Source: Streptomyces sp. SID12501 (GTDB lineage Bacteria > Actinomycetota > Actinomycetes > Streptomycetales > Streptomycetaceae). Taken from it: a stretch of 64,000 bases of DNA. A program made the position numbers and the translations under genes. Positions within the stretch are counted from its first letter, which is position 1, and each line of letters opens with the position of its first letter. Below the pieces are notes generated by a model. That model had not been told where the DNA came from. It did not search any database and saw only the letters and a program-made list of their open reading frames with translations. This document shows positions 33,485-42,017 of the stretch, piece by piece. The stretch lies in assembly GCF_010550245.1 (NCBI RefSeq), contig NZ_JAAGLU010000015.1:167375-231374 (forward strand), written 5' to 3'.

Positions 33485-34372
33485 TCAGCGACCCTCGGGA
33501 ATGGGGCCGAACTCGCCGTTCTGGTAGTCCTTGATGGCCTGGACGATGCCCTGCTGGTCGTTCATCACGAACGGACCGTGAGCGATGGCCGGCTCGCCGA
33601 TGGGCAGGCCCGTGTACATGATGGCCTCGGCCTTTTCGGTGGCGCGGACCTCTACACCGGTGAGCCCGGGGTCGCCCGGCGGGAACCAGGCCGTATGGCC
33701 GGCCTCGACCGGCATGCGGTCCGGCCCGACGAGGAGTGCGCCGGTGATGACGTAGAGGAAGCCGTTGTGCTCGCCGGGGATCTCGTGGACGAAGTGACCC
33801 CCCTGCTCGTATCGGCCGTGGGCGACGGTCGCCGGGTGGACGGTCTCCGCCGGACCGTGGACGCCGTTGACGTCGCCCGCGAAGACCCGGACGCGTGCCC
33901 CCGGGCCCTTGACGAGAGGCATGCTGTCGGCCCGCAGATTCTGGTAACGCGGCGGGGTCATCTTCTGGGCGCGCGGCAGGTTGAGCCAGAGCTGGAGGGT
34001 CTGCACGGGCTTGCGTTCATAGGCCAGTTCCGCGTGGATGACGCCGCTGCCCGCGGTGACCCACTGGAGGTCACCGGGGCCGAGGACGCCGTGGCCACCG
34101 GCGTTGTCATGGTGTTCGAGGTGACCCTCGACAACGAACGTCACGGTTTCGAAGCCTCGGTGGGGGTGCCAGTCGAACCCGACCCGGGAGAACCATGCCT
34201 GGTCGAGGAGGACGAAGGGGTCGGATTCCGTCAGGTCGCCCGGGGCCAGCACGAAGGCCGAGTCGTCGACCTGAGGGCTCGGTCCTTTGTGGAGGACGCC
34301 GCCGACGCGCTGCGGGGCGCAGCGGCGGGTTGTGCCGCTGATGGTGTCGGGCTCTGCGCTGCGGTCGTTCAT
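33485..34372 (-). CDS. Pirin-family protein
   Basis: A 295-residue bicupin. The metal-binding cupin motif of pirins is intact: FDWHPHRGFETVTFVVEGHLEHHDN contains the His-His-His, and the Glu lies in IHAELAYE. Some pirins have quercetinase (flavonol 2,4-dioxygenase) activity; others act as redox-dependent transcription cofactors. It starts at ATG 34372 just after AAGGACGAG. The upstream DNA has a strong inverted repeat (34412-34438), so expression is probably repressible, perhaps by the MarR protein at 38771. Confidence 0.9.
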   Translation of the reverse strand: MNDRSAEPDTISGTTRRCAPQRVGGVLHKGPSPQVDDSAFVLAPGDLTESDPFVLLDQAWFSRVGFDWHPHRGFETVTFVVEGHLEHHDNAGGHGVLGPGDLQWVTAGSGVIHAELAYERKPVQTLQLWLNLPRAQKMTPPRYQNLRADSMPLVKGPGARVRVFAGDVNGVHGPAETVHPATVAHGRYEQGGHFVHEIPGEHNGFLYVITGALLVGPDRMPVEAGHTAWFPPGDPGLTGVEVRATEKAEAIMYTGLPIGEPAIAHGPFVMNDQQGIVQAIKDYQNGEFGPIPEGR

Positions 34373-34411
34373 CTCGTCCTTCGTTCCACGGTCTTTCCGG
34401 CGTCTTGTTAC

Positions 34412-34438
34412 TTGCTTCAACAATATCTGTTGCTGCAA
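34412..34438. promoter_or_regulatory. Operator upstream of pirin gene
   Basis: TTGCTTCAACA and its near-complement TGTTGCTGCAA (9 of 11 pairs) flank a 5-bp AT-rich centre, about 40 bp upstream of the pirin start. The AT-rich symmetrical form is typical of MarR-family operators. Confidence 0.65.
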
Positions 34439-34510
34439 ATATTTCCTGTTGGTAGTTCGGCGGTTTCGGGGAGGGGCCGCCTGCCGCACCCGCTCAGATC
34501 GACGTGGTGG

Positions 34511-35573
34511 TTACATTTCGGGCTTATGGCGGTCGGAGCCGCCGTCCCATTCGGTGTATCCGTAGGGGTTGGCGATCTTCTCCGTGTGCGGGGTCTCGGG
34601 TTCCCGGGCCGCGCGCCATTCGCGCTCGCCCATCACGGACCTGAAATGTTCTATGGTCTCGGCCACCGCTGCTCGCGCGGTGCCGAGGCTGTCGCCCAGG
34701 AGTGCGTGGGCGTGTTTCACGACTCGGCCGTTCACCAGGACGGTGTGCACGTCGCCCCGGGCCGCCTGGAAGACGACGTGTCCGTAGGGGTGGAGGAGGG
34801 GGAACATGGCGGGTGACCGATCGTTCTTGATCAGGACGAGGTCCGCCTTTTTTCCGGGGGTGATGCTTCCGGTCAGCGAGCCCAGGCCGAGTGCGTGCGC
34901 ACCGCCCAGGGTCGCCCAGCTCACGACGTCCTCGGCACGCAGGTGGTTGTGCAGGAGCGTCTCGTCACGGCCGTGGGCTGCCAGGTGCTCGCGGGCCCGG
35001 TCGGCGCTCAGGGTTGAACGCATGGCGGAGAACAGGTCGGCGCTCCACCACATGCTGGAATCCATCGAGAGTGACACCGCTATGCCGTGCTTGCGTAGTT
35101 GCCAGGTGGGCGGGTAGCCCTGGCCCGCGTTCAGTTCGCTTTCGGCGGAGACCGACACCGACCCTCCTGTGGCCGCGATCCGCTGGTAGGAGTCCTGAGA
35201 CAGGGACGCGGCGTGGACGTAGGTGACGTCCGGAGTCATGAAGCCGTGCTCCCACATCAGCCGGATGCTGTCGTCGTTCGTCGCGCCCCAGACACCGGCG
35301 TGGGTGGTGACGCGGAGGTTCATCTCCCGGGCCGCCTCGAACACCTTCTTCTCGGGAAACGTGGGGTCGGCGGTGACGTCGAAGGCCAGTTGGAGTCCGA
35401 GCATGTCGTTGGACGGGGTGAACCGGTGCTCGGCAAAACGCCGGAAGTCGGGCCCGGTGCCCCACTCCCACGGTGCCCCCAGCAGATTGCCGTAGCCGAG
35501 GACGAATCGGCCGGGCGTGGCCTGGAGGGCGTCGACGGCGGCGTCGGCGTGTTCCACGGTCTGCAGTCCTTGA
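34511..35573 (-). pseudogene. Amidohydrolase paralogue lacking its N-terminus
   Basis: About 350 codons highly similar to the intact amidohydrolase at 30097-31572 (shared segments include TTHAGVWGATND, YPPTWQLRKHGI and SAMRSTLSADR). Similarity begins abruptly at the LQT of the motif GLQT at about 35570, where the right end of a TnpB element starts. The first roughly 150 residues, including the HxH metal pair, are absent, so it cannot be active. The remaining frame is undamaged, implying a recent event. Confidence 0.9.
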
Positions 35574-35586
35574 CATCCTCCCCCTC

Positions 35587-36894
35587 TTAAAAGAGGGGGA
35601 TTCCAACCCAGGTGGGTTGAGGTTCACGGACGCTCGAACGGCCGGTGGCCGCTGTCACCCCTCCGGCACCGACTGTTCGCCGGGGGCGGGGAATCCCGCT
35701 CTGTCCTGCCGCGACGTTGTTTGCTGCGTTGGTGTCCGCGTTGCAGGTGAAGCCGCAGGAGGAACAGACGAACTCGGCTTGGCTCTTGCGCGAGTTCTTG
35801 TCGATCCATCCGCAGGCGCTGCACCGCAGACTCGTGTACGGGGCGGGCACGTCTTCGACGCGTCCGGGGGCCTTGTGCTCGGTGCGCTGACGCAGGAGAC
35901 CCCAGCCCTGGGCGAGGATGCTCCGGTTCAGTCCGGCCTTGACGGCGCGGCCGTTCTTCAGGAACATGCCGGGCGTCTCGGGGTCGGCCTTCGGCTTGGC
36001 CTTGGCGGTCATGTTGCGGATGTTCAGCTTCTCGAAGCGCACCAGGTCGTAGGTGCGGGCGAGCATCGTTGAGGTCTTCTCGCACCAGTCCTTACGCCGG
36101 TCGGCTTCGCGGGCCTTGAGTTTGGCGGCCTTCGCGTACTCGGCGGTCTTCTCCGGGCTGCCCTTCTTCGCCCTCGCCGCACGCCGCTGGTGCTTGCGGA
36201 TCTGCGCCCGCTCTTTGGTCGTGAGCTGCGGACAGTCGAGCGTGCGGCCGTCTGACAGGGCGGCGGTGATCTTCACGCCCCGGTCGATGCCAATGATCTC
36301 ACCGGTCCCTGGCGCGCCGATCGGCTCGGGGATGACCGCGAACGCGATGTGCCACTGCCCGTTCTTCAGCGTGACGCGGAACGTCTTCGCCGACGGGAGC
36401 CCGGTGCGAGTGAGGCGGAAGCGCACCCAGCCACAGCCGGGCACCTTGACCTGCGCCCACCGCTTGTTCAGCTTCTGCACCACCACGGACCGGCCCATGA
36501 CGTGTTTCTTGGTCTTCGGGTTGATCTTCGCCGTGCCGTCGTCGTTGAACTCGGGTACCCGGTCGGTACCGATGACCCGGAAGCCCTCGTGCTTGAACCG
36601 CTTGCGCCAGGTCGGTTCCCCGAACCCGGACGTGAACTTGGCGTTCTTGGCCTTCGCGAAGTCTTTGAGGGCCTGCTGCATCACATCGGCGTTGCCCGCG
36701 CACAGCCACTCGTTCTCGCGCCGGGCTTCGGTGAGCTGCTTGCACTGCTCTGCGAAACCAGGCGCGGCCTTGCGGCCCTTGTACCAGTGCGAGTGCTGCT
36801 CAACAGCAAGGTTCCAGACGTACCGGGCATGCGCACAGTGTTCGAGCATGACGCTCGCCTGCTCGCTCGTCGGGTATGTCCGGAAACGTGACAT
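35587..36894 (-). CDS. tnpB: RNA-guided endonuclease TnpB
   Basis: 435 residues. The RuvC-like triad is intact: Asp204 (IIGIDRGVK), Glu288 (VRFEKLNI) and Asp387 (CNADTNAANN). A four-cysteine zinc finger lies between the last two (Cys358, 361, 377 and 380). An N-terminal HTH precedes the WED-like region. TnpB proteins cut DNA using an RNA from the 3' end of their own gene plus the element's right end; here the stop codon lies within the right-end hairpin, as expected. All key residues are present, so it may be active. Confidence 0.93.
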   Translation of the reverse strand: MSRFRTYPTSEQASVMLEHCAHARYVWNLAVEQHSHWYKGRKAAPGFAEQCKQLTEARRENEWLCAGNADVMQQALKDFAKAKNAKFTSGFGEPTWRKRFKHEGFRVIGTDRVPEFNDDGTAKINPKTKKHVMGRSVVVQKLNKRWAQVKVPGCGWVRFRLTRTGLPSAKTFRVTLKNGQWHIAFAVIPEPIGAPGTGEIIGIDRGVKITAALSDGRTLDCPQLTTKERAQIRKHQRRAARAKKGSPEKTAEYAKAAKLKAREADRRKDWCEKTSTMLARTYDLVRFEKLNIRNMTAKAKPKADPETPGMFLKNGRAVKAGLNRSILAQGWGLLRQRTEHKAPGRVEDVPAPYTSLRCSACGWIDKNSRKSQAEFVCSSCGFTCNADTNAANNVAAGQSGIPRPRRTVGAGGVTAATGRSSVREPQPTWVGIPLF

Positions 36895-36922
36895 GCCGTC
36901 ACTTTAATGGCACCATGACGGC

Positions 36923-37132
36923 ATGGTCAAATTCACGCTCCGCATCCCCGACGACTTCCACGCCCGGCTGACCACTCAGGCTTCCGACGACCGGCGGTCC
37001 CTCAACTCCGAGTTGCTATACCTGCTTGAGGTCGGCCTCACCGCCGTCGCTCCCGAGACGCCGGATCGCCCTGGCGGCGATTCGGCTATCTCTACCCCGC
37101 TACGCGGGAGCGGGCATTCACCCCGGCCCTGA
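36923..37132 (+). CDS. Arc-like ribbon-helix-helix small protein
   Basis: 69 residues. MVKFTLRIPDDFHARLTTQA, then DRRSLNSELLYLLEVGL, matches the Arc/MetJ ribbon-helix-helix fold: the beta strand VKFTLRIP would contact DNA and the two helices dimerise. The C-terminal 25 residues run into the folded left end of the IS element. It is divergent from tnpB with only 28 bp between starts, so it is placed to repress the tnpB promoter. It could also be an orphan antitoxin. Confidence 0.65.
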   Translation: MVKFTLRIPDDFHARLTTQASDDRRSLNSELLYLLEVGLTAVAPETPDRPGGDSAISTPLRGSGHSPRP

Positions 37133-37624
37133 AGGACCGGGCACCCTGCCCGGAAGCCAGGTGGACGAGCCCGGCCGGTCGGGATGGGCCTGGCGGTAGA
37201 GGTCGCTGAGGTAGGCGGTGGCGGTCGAGGCCATCAGCCCGACCGCCAGCCCGGTCAGGACCCGCCCCGCGAGCAGGCCCGCGGTCGAGGGCCACAGGAC
37301 CAGGGTCAGTGAAGCCGCTACCGATGTCAGCAGCGCCGGAACGACGACGCGCCGCCGGCCCAGGCGGTCCGAGAGATGACCGAACAGGAGGAAGCCGGCG
37401 GCGGCTCCGGTCACCATCGTCGCGAAGGCGACGGTGACGACGGTCGTGGCGAAGCCGTCGCGCTCGGCGAACAGTGGCCACAGCGGGGTGGGAAGGGTAC
37501 CGAAGGCCATCAGCACGGTGAACGCGGTCGCGACGACCCAGAACCCCCGGGCGTGAGTGGCGCGTACGGAGCCGGCCGAGGCTCGGGGGTGTGCTGGGGC
37601 GGCCGTGAGGGGCGGCGTGGACAT
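37118..37624 (-). pseudogene. MFS transporter lacking its C-terminal two thirds
   Basis: Reads as the first four to five helices of a major facilitator protein: VLMAFGTLPTPLWPLFAERD, then GHLSDRLGRRRVVVPALL, then GRVLTGLAVGLMASTATAYL. Similarity ends at about 37165 (YRQAHPDRPGS), where the left end of the TnpB element begins, and the tail is IS sequence. Full-length relatives are about 400 residues. It is divergent from a LysR gene that probably once regulated it and the downstream amidohydrolase. Confidence 0.85.
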
Positions 37625-37746
37625 GTGGATCTCCGCTCAGTGAAGAGGTGGGAAGCGGTCGCCTCACGAACGGCCGCACAGACGGTGCAACCAGGCGATC
37701 GATTCCGTTCATCTCCACTCCACGGAAGCTGGATCAGCTGACAGCC

Positions 37747-37761
37747 ATCTCTGCCGGAGAT
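37747..37761. promoter_or_regulatory. LysR-type box ATCTC-N5-GAGAT
   Basis: A perfect 15-bp interrupted palindrome lies 9 bp upstream of the LysR start codon, in the divergent space with the MFS gene. Its size and position match the recognition site of LysR regulators, which repress their own gene and activate the divergent one. Confidence 0.65.
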
Positions 37762-37770
37762 ACTTGTGGC

Positions 37771-38685
37771 ATGGAACTTCGCCACCTGCGGCACTTCGTC
37801 GCTCTCGCCGAGGAGCTGAGCTTCACCCGGGCCGCCTCCCGGGAGCTGATCGTGCAGTCCGGCCTGTCGTCCTCCGTGCGCGCTCTGGAGCGGGAGGTCG
37901 GCGCGAAACTGTTCGTCCGCGGCAGCCGCCCCGTACGCCTGACAGCGGAAGGGCTCGCTCTTCTGCCGGCGGCACGGCGCACTCTGGACGCAGCGGCTGC
38001 CGCTCACCAGGCGGTCCAGGGTGTGCGCGGGCTGCTGACCGGATCGCTCCGCATCGGCGCCTACCCCGTCGACATGAGGCTGCTGCCGCTTCCCGCCTGG
38101 CTCGCAGACTTCTCGGACGCTCACCCGGGTCTGGAGATCACGGTGCGCCAGGCCGGCGGAGCGGACATGGCCCGCATGGTGGCCGAGGGGGAACTGGACT
38201 GCTCCCTGCTGGACCCGGTGCCCGGCATCGTGCCCGGTCTGCGGGTCCTCCCGCTGGCCAGGGAGACGCTGATGGTGGCCTGCCCCGCGAAGCACCCGCT
38301 CATCTCGGAGGGCGAGGTCACTCTGGAGCGCTTGAGCAGAGAGCCGTTCGTGGAGACCGATCCGTCCTGGACCACCCGTATGCGCACGGACTCGGCCTTC
38401 GCCGCAGCCGGACTCCACCGGCGCATCACCTGCGAGGTCGCCGACTGGACCCTTCTCATCAACCTGGTGGGCGCGGGCCTCGGCGTCGCTCTGGTCCCGC
38501 CCAGTTGTGCCCACGTGGCGCAAGCGGGGTCGCCGGACGATGGACCTGTGTCGCTCCTCCCCTTGGCCGCAGAACCGCTGATACGCGAGATCGCGCTCGT
38601 CCTGCCCGCCGCAGACGCGTCTTCTCCAGCCGCCCGCCGCTTCGCCACATACGCGCAGGCGAAAGCCCCCGAGCATCGCCTCTGA
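37771..38685 (+). CDS. LysR-family transcriptional regulator
   Basis: 304 residues: winged HTH MELRHLRHFVALAEELSFTRAASRELIVQSGLSSSVRALER, then the effector-binding domain. ATG at 37771 is chosen because the HTH homology starts with MELRHLR. It is divergent from the truncated MFS transporter, whose operon included the second amidohydrolase. With those genes broken, the regulator may have lost its target locally. Confidence 0.9.
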   Translation: MELRHLRHFVALAEELSFTRAASRELIVQSGLSSSVRALEREVGAKLFVRGSRPVRLTAEGLALLPAARRTLDAAAAAHQAVQGVRGLLTGSLRIGAYPVDMRLLPLPAWLADFSDAHPGLEITVRQAGGADMARMVAEGELDCSLLDPVPGIVPGLRVLPLARETLMVACPAKHPLISEGEVTLERLSREPFVETDPSWTTRMRTDSAFAAAGLHRRITCEVADWTLLINLVGAGLGVALVPPSCAHVAQAGSPDDGPVSLLPLAAEPLIREIALVLPAADASSPAARRFATYAQAKAPEHRL

Positions 38686-38770
38686 CCTCCCTGATCAAGC
38701 CCGCCGGAGGAGGCCCTGATGGCGACCCGCCGGACGAGGCAGGGTTACGCCCGTCCCTTATCGTGGCCGG

Positions 38771-39265
38771 GTGAGCCCAGCGTCCCGCCCCCACCCGACT
38801 GCAGGCCCGCCCCCCGGCGGCGCGTCGCCCGACCCAAGCCGCCTCGCGGTCTGGACCGACTTCCTGCTCGCCCACTCACGGCTGATGAAACTGCTGGAGG
38901 AGGAACTGCGGCTGGCTCACGCCATGACCATGGCCGAGTACGACGTGCTGCACCACCTGGCCCAGGCCCCGGGCGGACAACTGCGCATGAGCGAACTGGC
39001 GGGCGCCCTGCTGTATACGACCAGCGGCATCACCCGGCTTCTCGACCGCATGACGTCCGCCGGCCTCGTTCGGCGCGAGACCTCTTCCACCGACCGTCGC
39101 GTCGTCCACGCCGACATCACCGCTGAGGGCCGTACCCGCTTCCGCGAAGCCGCGCATACTCATCTCGCCGGAATCCAGAAGCACTTCGGCTCCGCCCTGG
39201 GCGACGAGGAAGTCGCCCCGGTCGCAGGCGTCATGCACCGCCTCGCAGACCCCGCTCAGCACTGA
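38771..39265 (+). CDS. MarR-family transcriptional regulator
   Basis: A 164-residue winged-helix regulator with the MarR core AYDVLHHLA-type sequence (MAEYDVLHHLAQAPGGQLRM), the recognition helix SGITRLLDRMTSAGLV and the wing RRETSSTDRRVVHADIT. Effectors of the family are often phenolic compounds. It starts with GTG after a proline-rich N-terminus. No divergent target is adjacent; the AT-rich operator before the pirin gene is one candidate site. Confidence 0.9.
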   Translation: MSPASRPHPTAGPPPGGASPDPSRLAVWTDFLLAHSRLMKLLEEELRLAHAMTMAEYDVLHHLAQAPGGQLRMSELAGALLYTTSGITRLLDRMTSAGLVRRETSSTDRRVVHADITAEGRTRFREAAHTHLAGIQKHFGSALGDEEVAPVAGVMHRLADPAQH

Positions 39266-39324
39266 CCAGGCCCACCCGCCCTGTTGAACCACAGGCGTAC
39301 CGGAGCGCCACGGTCCACAGCTGC

Positions 39325-39525
39325 TCAGCGGCGCCAGGGCAGAGAGTCATCGCCGCCCGGGTGCCGCAGACGCGCGGCGATGACGTCGGTCAGAGCTCCG
39401 AAAGACCGCTGCTGTTCCGCCGTCAGGCCGTCGAGAACGTAGGCGCGCAGGAGTGAGGCGTAGCCGGAGGCGGTGTCCGCGACCAAAGTCCGGCCGCTAT
39501 CGGTGAGCGCCGCGAACAGCTGTCG
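39325..39525 (-). pseudogene. MarR-family C-terminal fragment
   Basis: 66 codons (LFAALTDSGRTLVADTASGY, then YVLDGLTAEQQRSFGALTDVIAARL) match the wing and last dimerisation helix of MarR regulators. The DNA-binding half is missing because similarity stops where an IS5-type transposase sequence begins at about 39525 on the other strand. It is a different paralogue from the intact MarR gene at 38771. Confidence 0.7.
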
Positions 39526-40087
39526 GCCGGGAGACGGTCTATGGGCTGTTCCGACGCTGGCAGCGGGACGGCACCTGGCACCACATCTTCGAGCAACTGC
39601 AGGCCCGGCCGACGCCGAGGGGCTGATCACCTGGGACGTCTCGGTGGACTCGACCATCGCCCGCGCCCACCAGCATGCGGCGGGTGCCCGCAAAAAGGGG
39701 AGCTGCAGATCGAGCCGCCGGGTGGTGTCTTCACCGAGCTCGACGACCATGGGCTCGGACGCTCCCGGGGCGGGCTGACGACCAAGCTCCACCTGGCCGT
39801 TGAGCAGGCCCAGAAGCCGATGTCACTGGTGATCGCGCCCGGACAGTGCGGCGACTCCCCGCAGTTCCAGGTGGTCCTGGGGCGTATCCGGGTACCCCGG
39901 CTCGGGCCGGGCCGCCCGCGCACCCGGCCGCACAAGGTTCGCGCCGACAAGGCGTACGGCTCCCGCGCGAACCGCGCCTACCTGCGCAAGCGCGGCATCC
40001 GCTGCACGATCCCGGAGAAGCGCGACCAGATCGCCAACCGCAAGAAACGCGGTTCCCGCGGTGGCCGGCCGCCGAAGTTCGACAAGG
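39525..40087 (+). pseudogene. IS5-family transposase, frameshifted and truncated
   Basis: Three successive frames give the IS5 pattern: TVYGLFRRWQRDGTWHHIF; then ADAEGLITWDVSVDSTIARAH with the first catalytic Asp; then GRSRGGLTTKLHLAVE and VRADKAYGSRANRAYLRKRG with the second Asp. Two frameshifts separate them. The third catalytic residue, expected after GRPPKFDKADY, is missing because the sequence switches to an IS1182 transposase at FDKAD. Inactive. Confidence 0.8.
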
Positions 40088-40480
40088 CCGACTCCACCCA
40101 TGTCCTGGCCGCGGTGCGCGACCTGACCCGGCTGGAACTGGTCACCGAGGCCGTCCGCGCCGTCCTGGAAGAAGTGGCTCGCACCGCGTCGCACTTGTTG
40201 ACCGGTCTGGTCGATGAGGAGTGGGGGCGTCGCTACGGGCGTCCGGTCCGTCTGGGCAAGAATCCCACCCGGCCCAAGACCAGGATCCTGGCAGCCGGCG
40301 ACGACGCCTGTCGGCTGCTGGAACACCTCGACCGGCAGGAACCGGGATACCGGTCTGGCCCGCAGGCCGAGGCGCTGCGGCGGATCGTCGTGCAGAACTA
40401 CTACCGTGACGCGGCAGGCCTCTTACGCTGGCGGACCGCCGACGACGGTGTGACATCTATGCCGCCGCCCCGTGACGGCT
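40087..40480 (+). pseudogene. IS1182-family transposase fragment fused in frame to the IS5 remnant
   Basis: From DSTHVLAAVRDLTRLELVTE onwards the frame matches the middle of IS1182 transposases, continuing through WGRRYGRPVRLGKNPTRPKT and VVQNYYRDAAGLLRWRT before degenerating. It contains neither the start nor the end of that protein. The join to IS5 sequence is seamless, with no stop codon, so one chimeric open frame spans both. It is probably a recombination product inside nested insertions. Confidence 0.7.
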
Positions 40481-40519
40481 GCGCACCTGCCCCGGCGAGA
40501 ACCCGGAGGCATCACGGGT

Positions 40520-41404
40520 TCAAGAAGAGCTCTCCAGCAGGCGCTTGGGGTGCATGCCGTCGACCATGCCGAGGAAGGGCGGGTGAATGCTGTAGCCGAG
40601 CATCCGCCGGATGTCCTCGGACACCGTCCGCACGGTGTCCCGGGTGGTGGAGAGGGGGAAGGCCTCCTGTGGGCGCAGCCACGGCTCGCAGTACTGGGCC
40701 GTGACCGCCAAGCGGGCGTGGTCGGACTGGTTGGCGCCGCCGCCGTGCCACAGGGTGCCGATGAAGAAGACGCAGGAGCCGGGCGGCATGACGGCCTTGG
40801 CCCGCGCATCGCCGTCCTGCGGTGTGCGGTCCTGTCCCCAGTTATGGCTGCCGGGCAGGACCACGGTGGCGCCGTTGGCCTCGGTGAAGGCGTCGATGGA
40901 CCACACGGTGGCCGCGCCCAGCGGCGGCCGGGGACGCGGGACGGGATAGATGGCGTCGTCGGGGTGGAGCAGCTGGCCGTCCTCGCCGGGATTGATGTTG
41001 ATGACCTGGAGCTGGGAAAGCAGGTAGTTGGGCTGGAAGAGCCGGTCGAGCAGGGCCAGGACGCGCGGGTGGTCGACCAACTGGTCGCACACGCGGGTCT
41101 TGTTCAGCACGCTGTAGACGCGCTGGGTGCGCCGGCCCTCGAAGGTGTTGCGGCCGGCCTGGTCCAGCAGCGGCGTCACGCCCGCCCGGATCTCCTCGCA
41201 CTGCGCCGGGCTGAGGAGGCCTTCCAGGATGACGTACCCGTCGCGTTCCACGGCTGCCAGATCGGCGTCGACCACGGCGGGATCGACCGATGCTCCGCCG
41301 CTCGAGGTGGCCTTGTGGCGGCGGGCCAGGTCTGCGTGGAGGCCGTCGAGGGACTCGATGGTCTCCACCCGGTTCTGCCCGGGGGATTGGGAAGAGTGAG
41401 GCAT
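40520..41404 (-). CDS. PhyH-family Fe(II)/2-oxoglutarate dioxygenase
   Basis: A 294-residue phytanoyl-CoA dioxygenase-like enzyme. The facial triad is visible as HPDDA (His, Asp) and, about 85 residues later, LWHGGGANQSDHARL (His), with the 2-oxoglutarate arginine following. Members hydroxylate small molecules or acyl-CoAs. GGAG precedes the ATG at 41404. It is downstream of and co-oriented with the TetR gene (13-bp gap), which probably represses both. An acyl-CoA synthetase is divergent, so a hydroxylated fatty acyl or aryl compound is possible. Confidence 0.87.
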   Translation of the reverse strand: MPHSSQSPGQNRVETIESLDGLHADLARRHKATSSGGASVDPAVVDADLAAVERDGYVILEGLLSPAQCEEIRAGVTPLLDQAGRNTFEGRRTQRVYSVLNKTRVCDQLVDHPRVLALLDRLFQPNYLLSQLQVININPGEDGQLLHPDDAIYPVPRPRPPLGAATVWSIDAFTEANGATVVLPGSHNWGQDRTPQDGDARAKAVMPPGSCVFFIGTLWHGGGANQSDHARLAVTAQYCEPWLRPQEAFPLSTTRDTVRTVSEDIRRMLGYSIHPPFLGMVDGMHPKRLLESSS

Positions 41405-41417
41405 GTCGGTGCTCCAT

Positions 41418-42017
41418 TCAGGAGGAGGAGGACGCCAGGCCCACGGCGCCGGCGACGAATGCCCACAGCTGGGCGACGATGTCCTGCGCAGCGGGGCGCG
41501 GGCTTCGGGTGAGGGCAACCGAGATCACCGCGTTGGTGCCGCCGAGGGTGGCTGCGGCCAGCAGTTCCGGGTCCCGGTCGGCCGGGATCTCGCCGGCGTG
41601 CTGGGCGCGGGCCAGATTGCGGGCTCCCAGGTCGATCAGGGCGTGGAGCTGGCGTGTGTGGGCACCGGCCACCTCCGCGTCACCGCCCAGCCCGCCCAGC
41701 ACGACAGGGGCCAGGGGTTCGGCGTACAGGAAGGCAACCCAGTCGCGGATGCGCTGCTGTTCACGCTCGCTCCAGGTCGCGGCCTCGTACTCGCGGAGCG
41801 CGGCGGCCTCGCCGAGCCGCTCGTAGAAGGCGTCCAGGACGGCAATGAGCAGGCCGCTACGGGTGCCGAAATACCGGTAGGGCAAGCCCGTGCTCATACC
41901 GGCCCGCCGGGCCGCTGCCGCCACCTCCAGCTCACCCGTCTCGGCCAGTTCGTCGGCAGCGGCACGTAGCAGTTTCTCCCGTGAGGCCGCACTACGCGGC
42001 ATCTCTTGTGCAGTCAC
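41418..42017 (-). CDS. TetR-family transcriptional regulator
   Basis: 199 residues: the N-terminal HTH domain (REKLLRAAADELAETGELEVAAAARRAGMSTGLPYRYFGTRSGLL) and an all-helical ligand-binding domain. The start is GTG at 42017. A perfect inverted repeat (42033-42047) 15 bp upstream is its likely operator. It is co-transcribed with the PhyH dioxygenase gene and divergent from the acyl-CoA synthetase, so it may respond to an acyl-CoA or fatty-acid-like ligand. Confidence 0.9.
   Translation of the reverse strand: MTAQEMPRSAASREKLLRAAADELAETGELEVAAAARRAGMSTGLPYRYFGTRSGLLIAVLDAFYERLGEAAALREYEAATWSEREQQRIRDWVAFLYAEPLAPVVLGGLGGDAEVAGAHTRQLHALIDLGARNLARAQHAGEIPADRDPELLAAATLGGTNAVISVALTRSPRPAAQDIVAQLWAFVAGAVGLASSSS

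Larger units (their letters stand above)
35570..37165 (-). mobile_element. IS200/IS605-family (IS1341-type) element with tnpB only
   Basis: The element contains tnpB and a divergent small ORF but no tnpA. The right end near 35570 has two hairpins: CCCCCTCTT/AAGAGGGGG (35580-35599) and CAACCCA/TGGGTTG (35604-35619). The left end near 37090-37165 also folds (CCCGG-CCT/AGG-CCGGG at 37122-37141). The boundaries were placed where neighbouring gene similarity stops; no target duplication is expected for this family. It truncates the amidohydrolase and the MFS gene on either side. Confidence 0.8.

Noticed and set aside
36053..36907. Long open frame on the plus strand opposite tnpB
   Set aside because: It is antisense to an intact, motif-complete TnpB gene and has no recognisable family; it results from GC bias.
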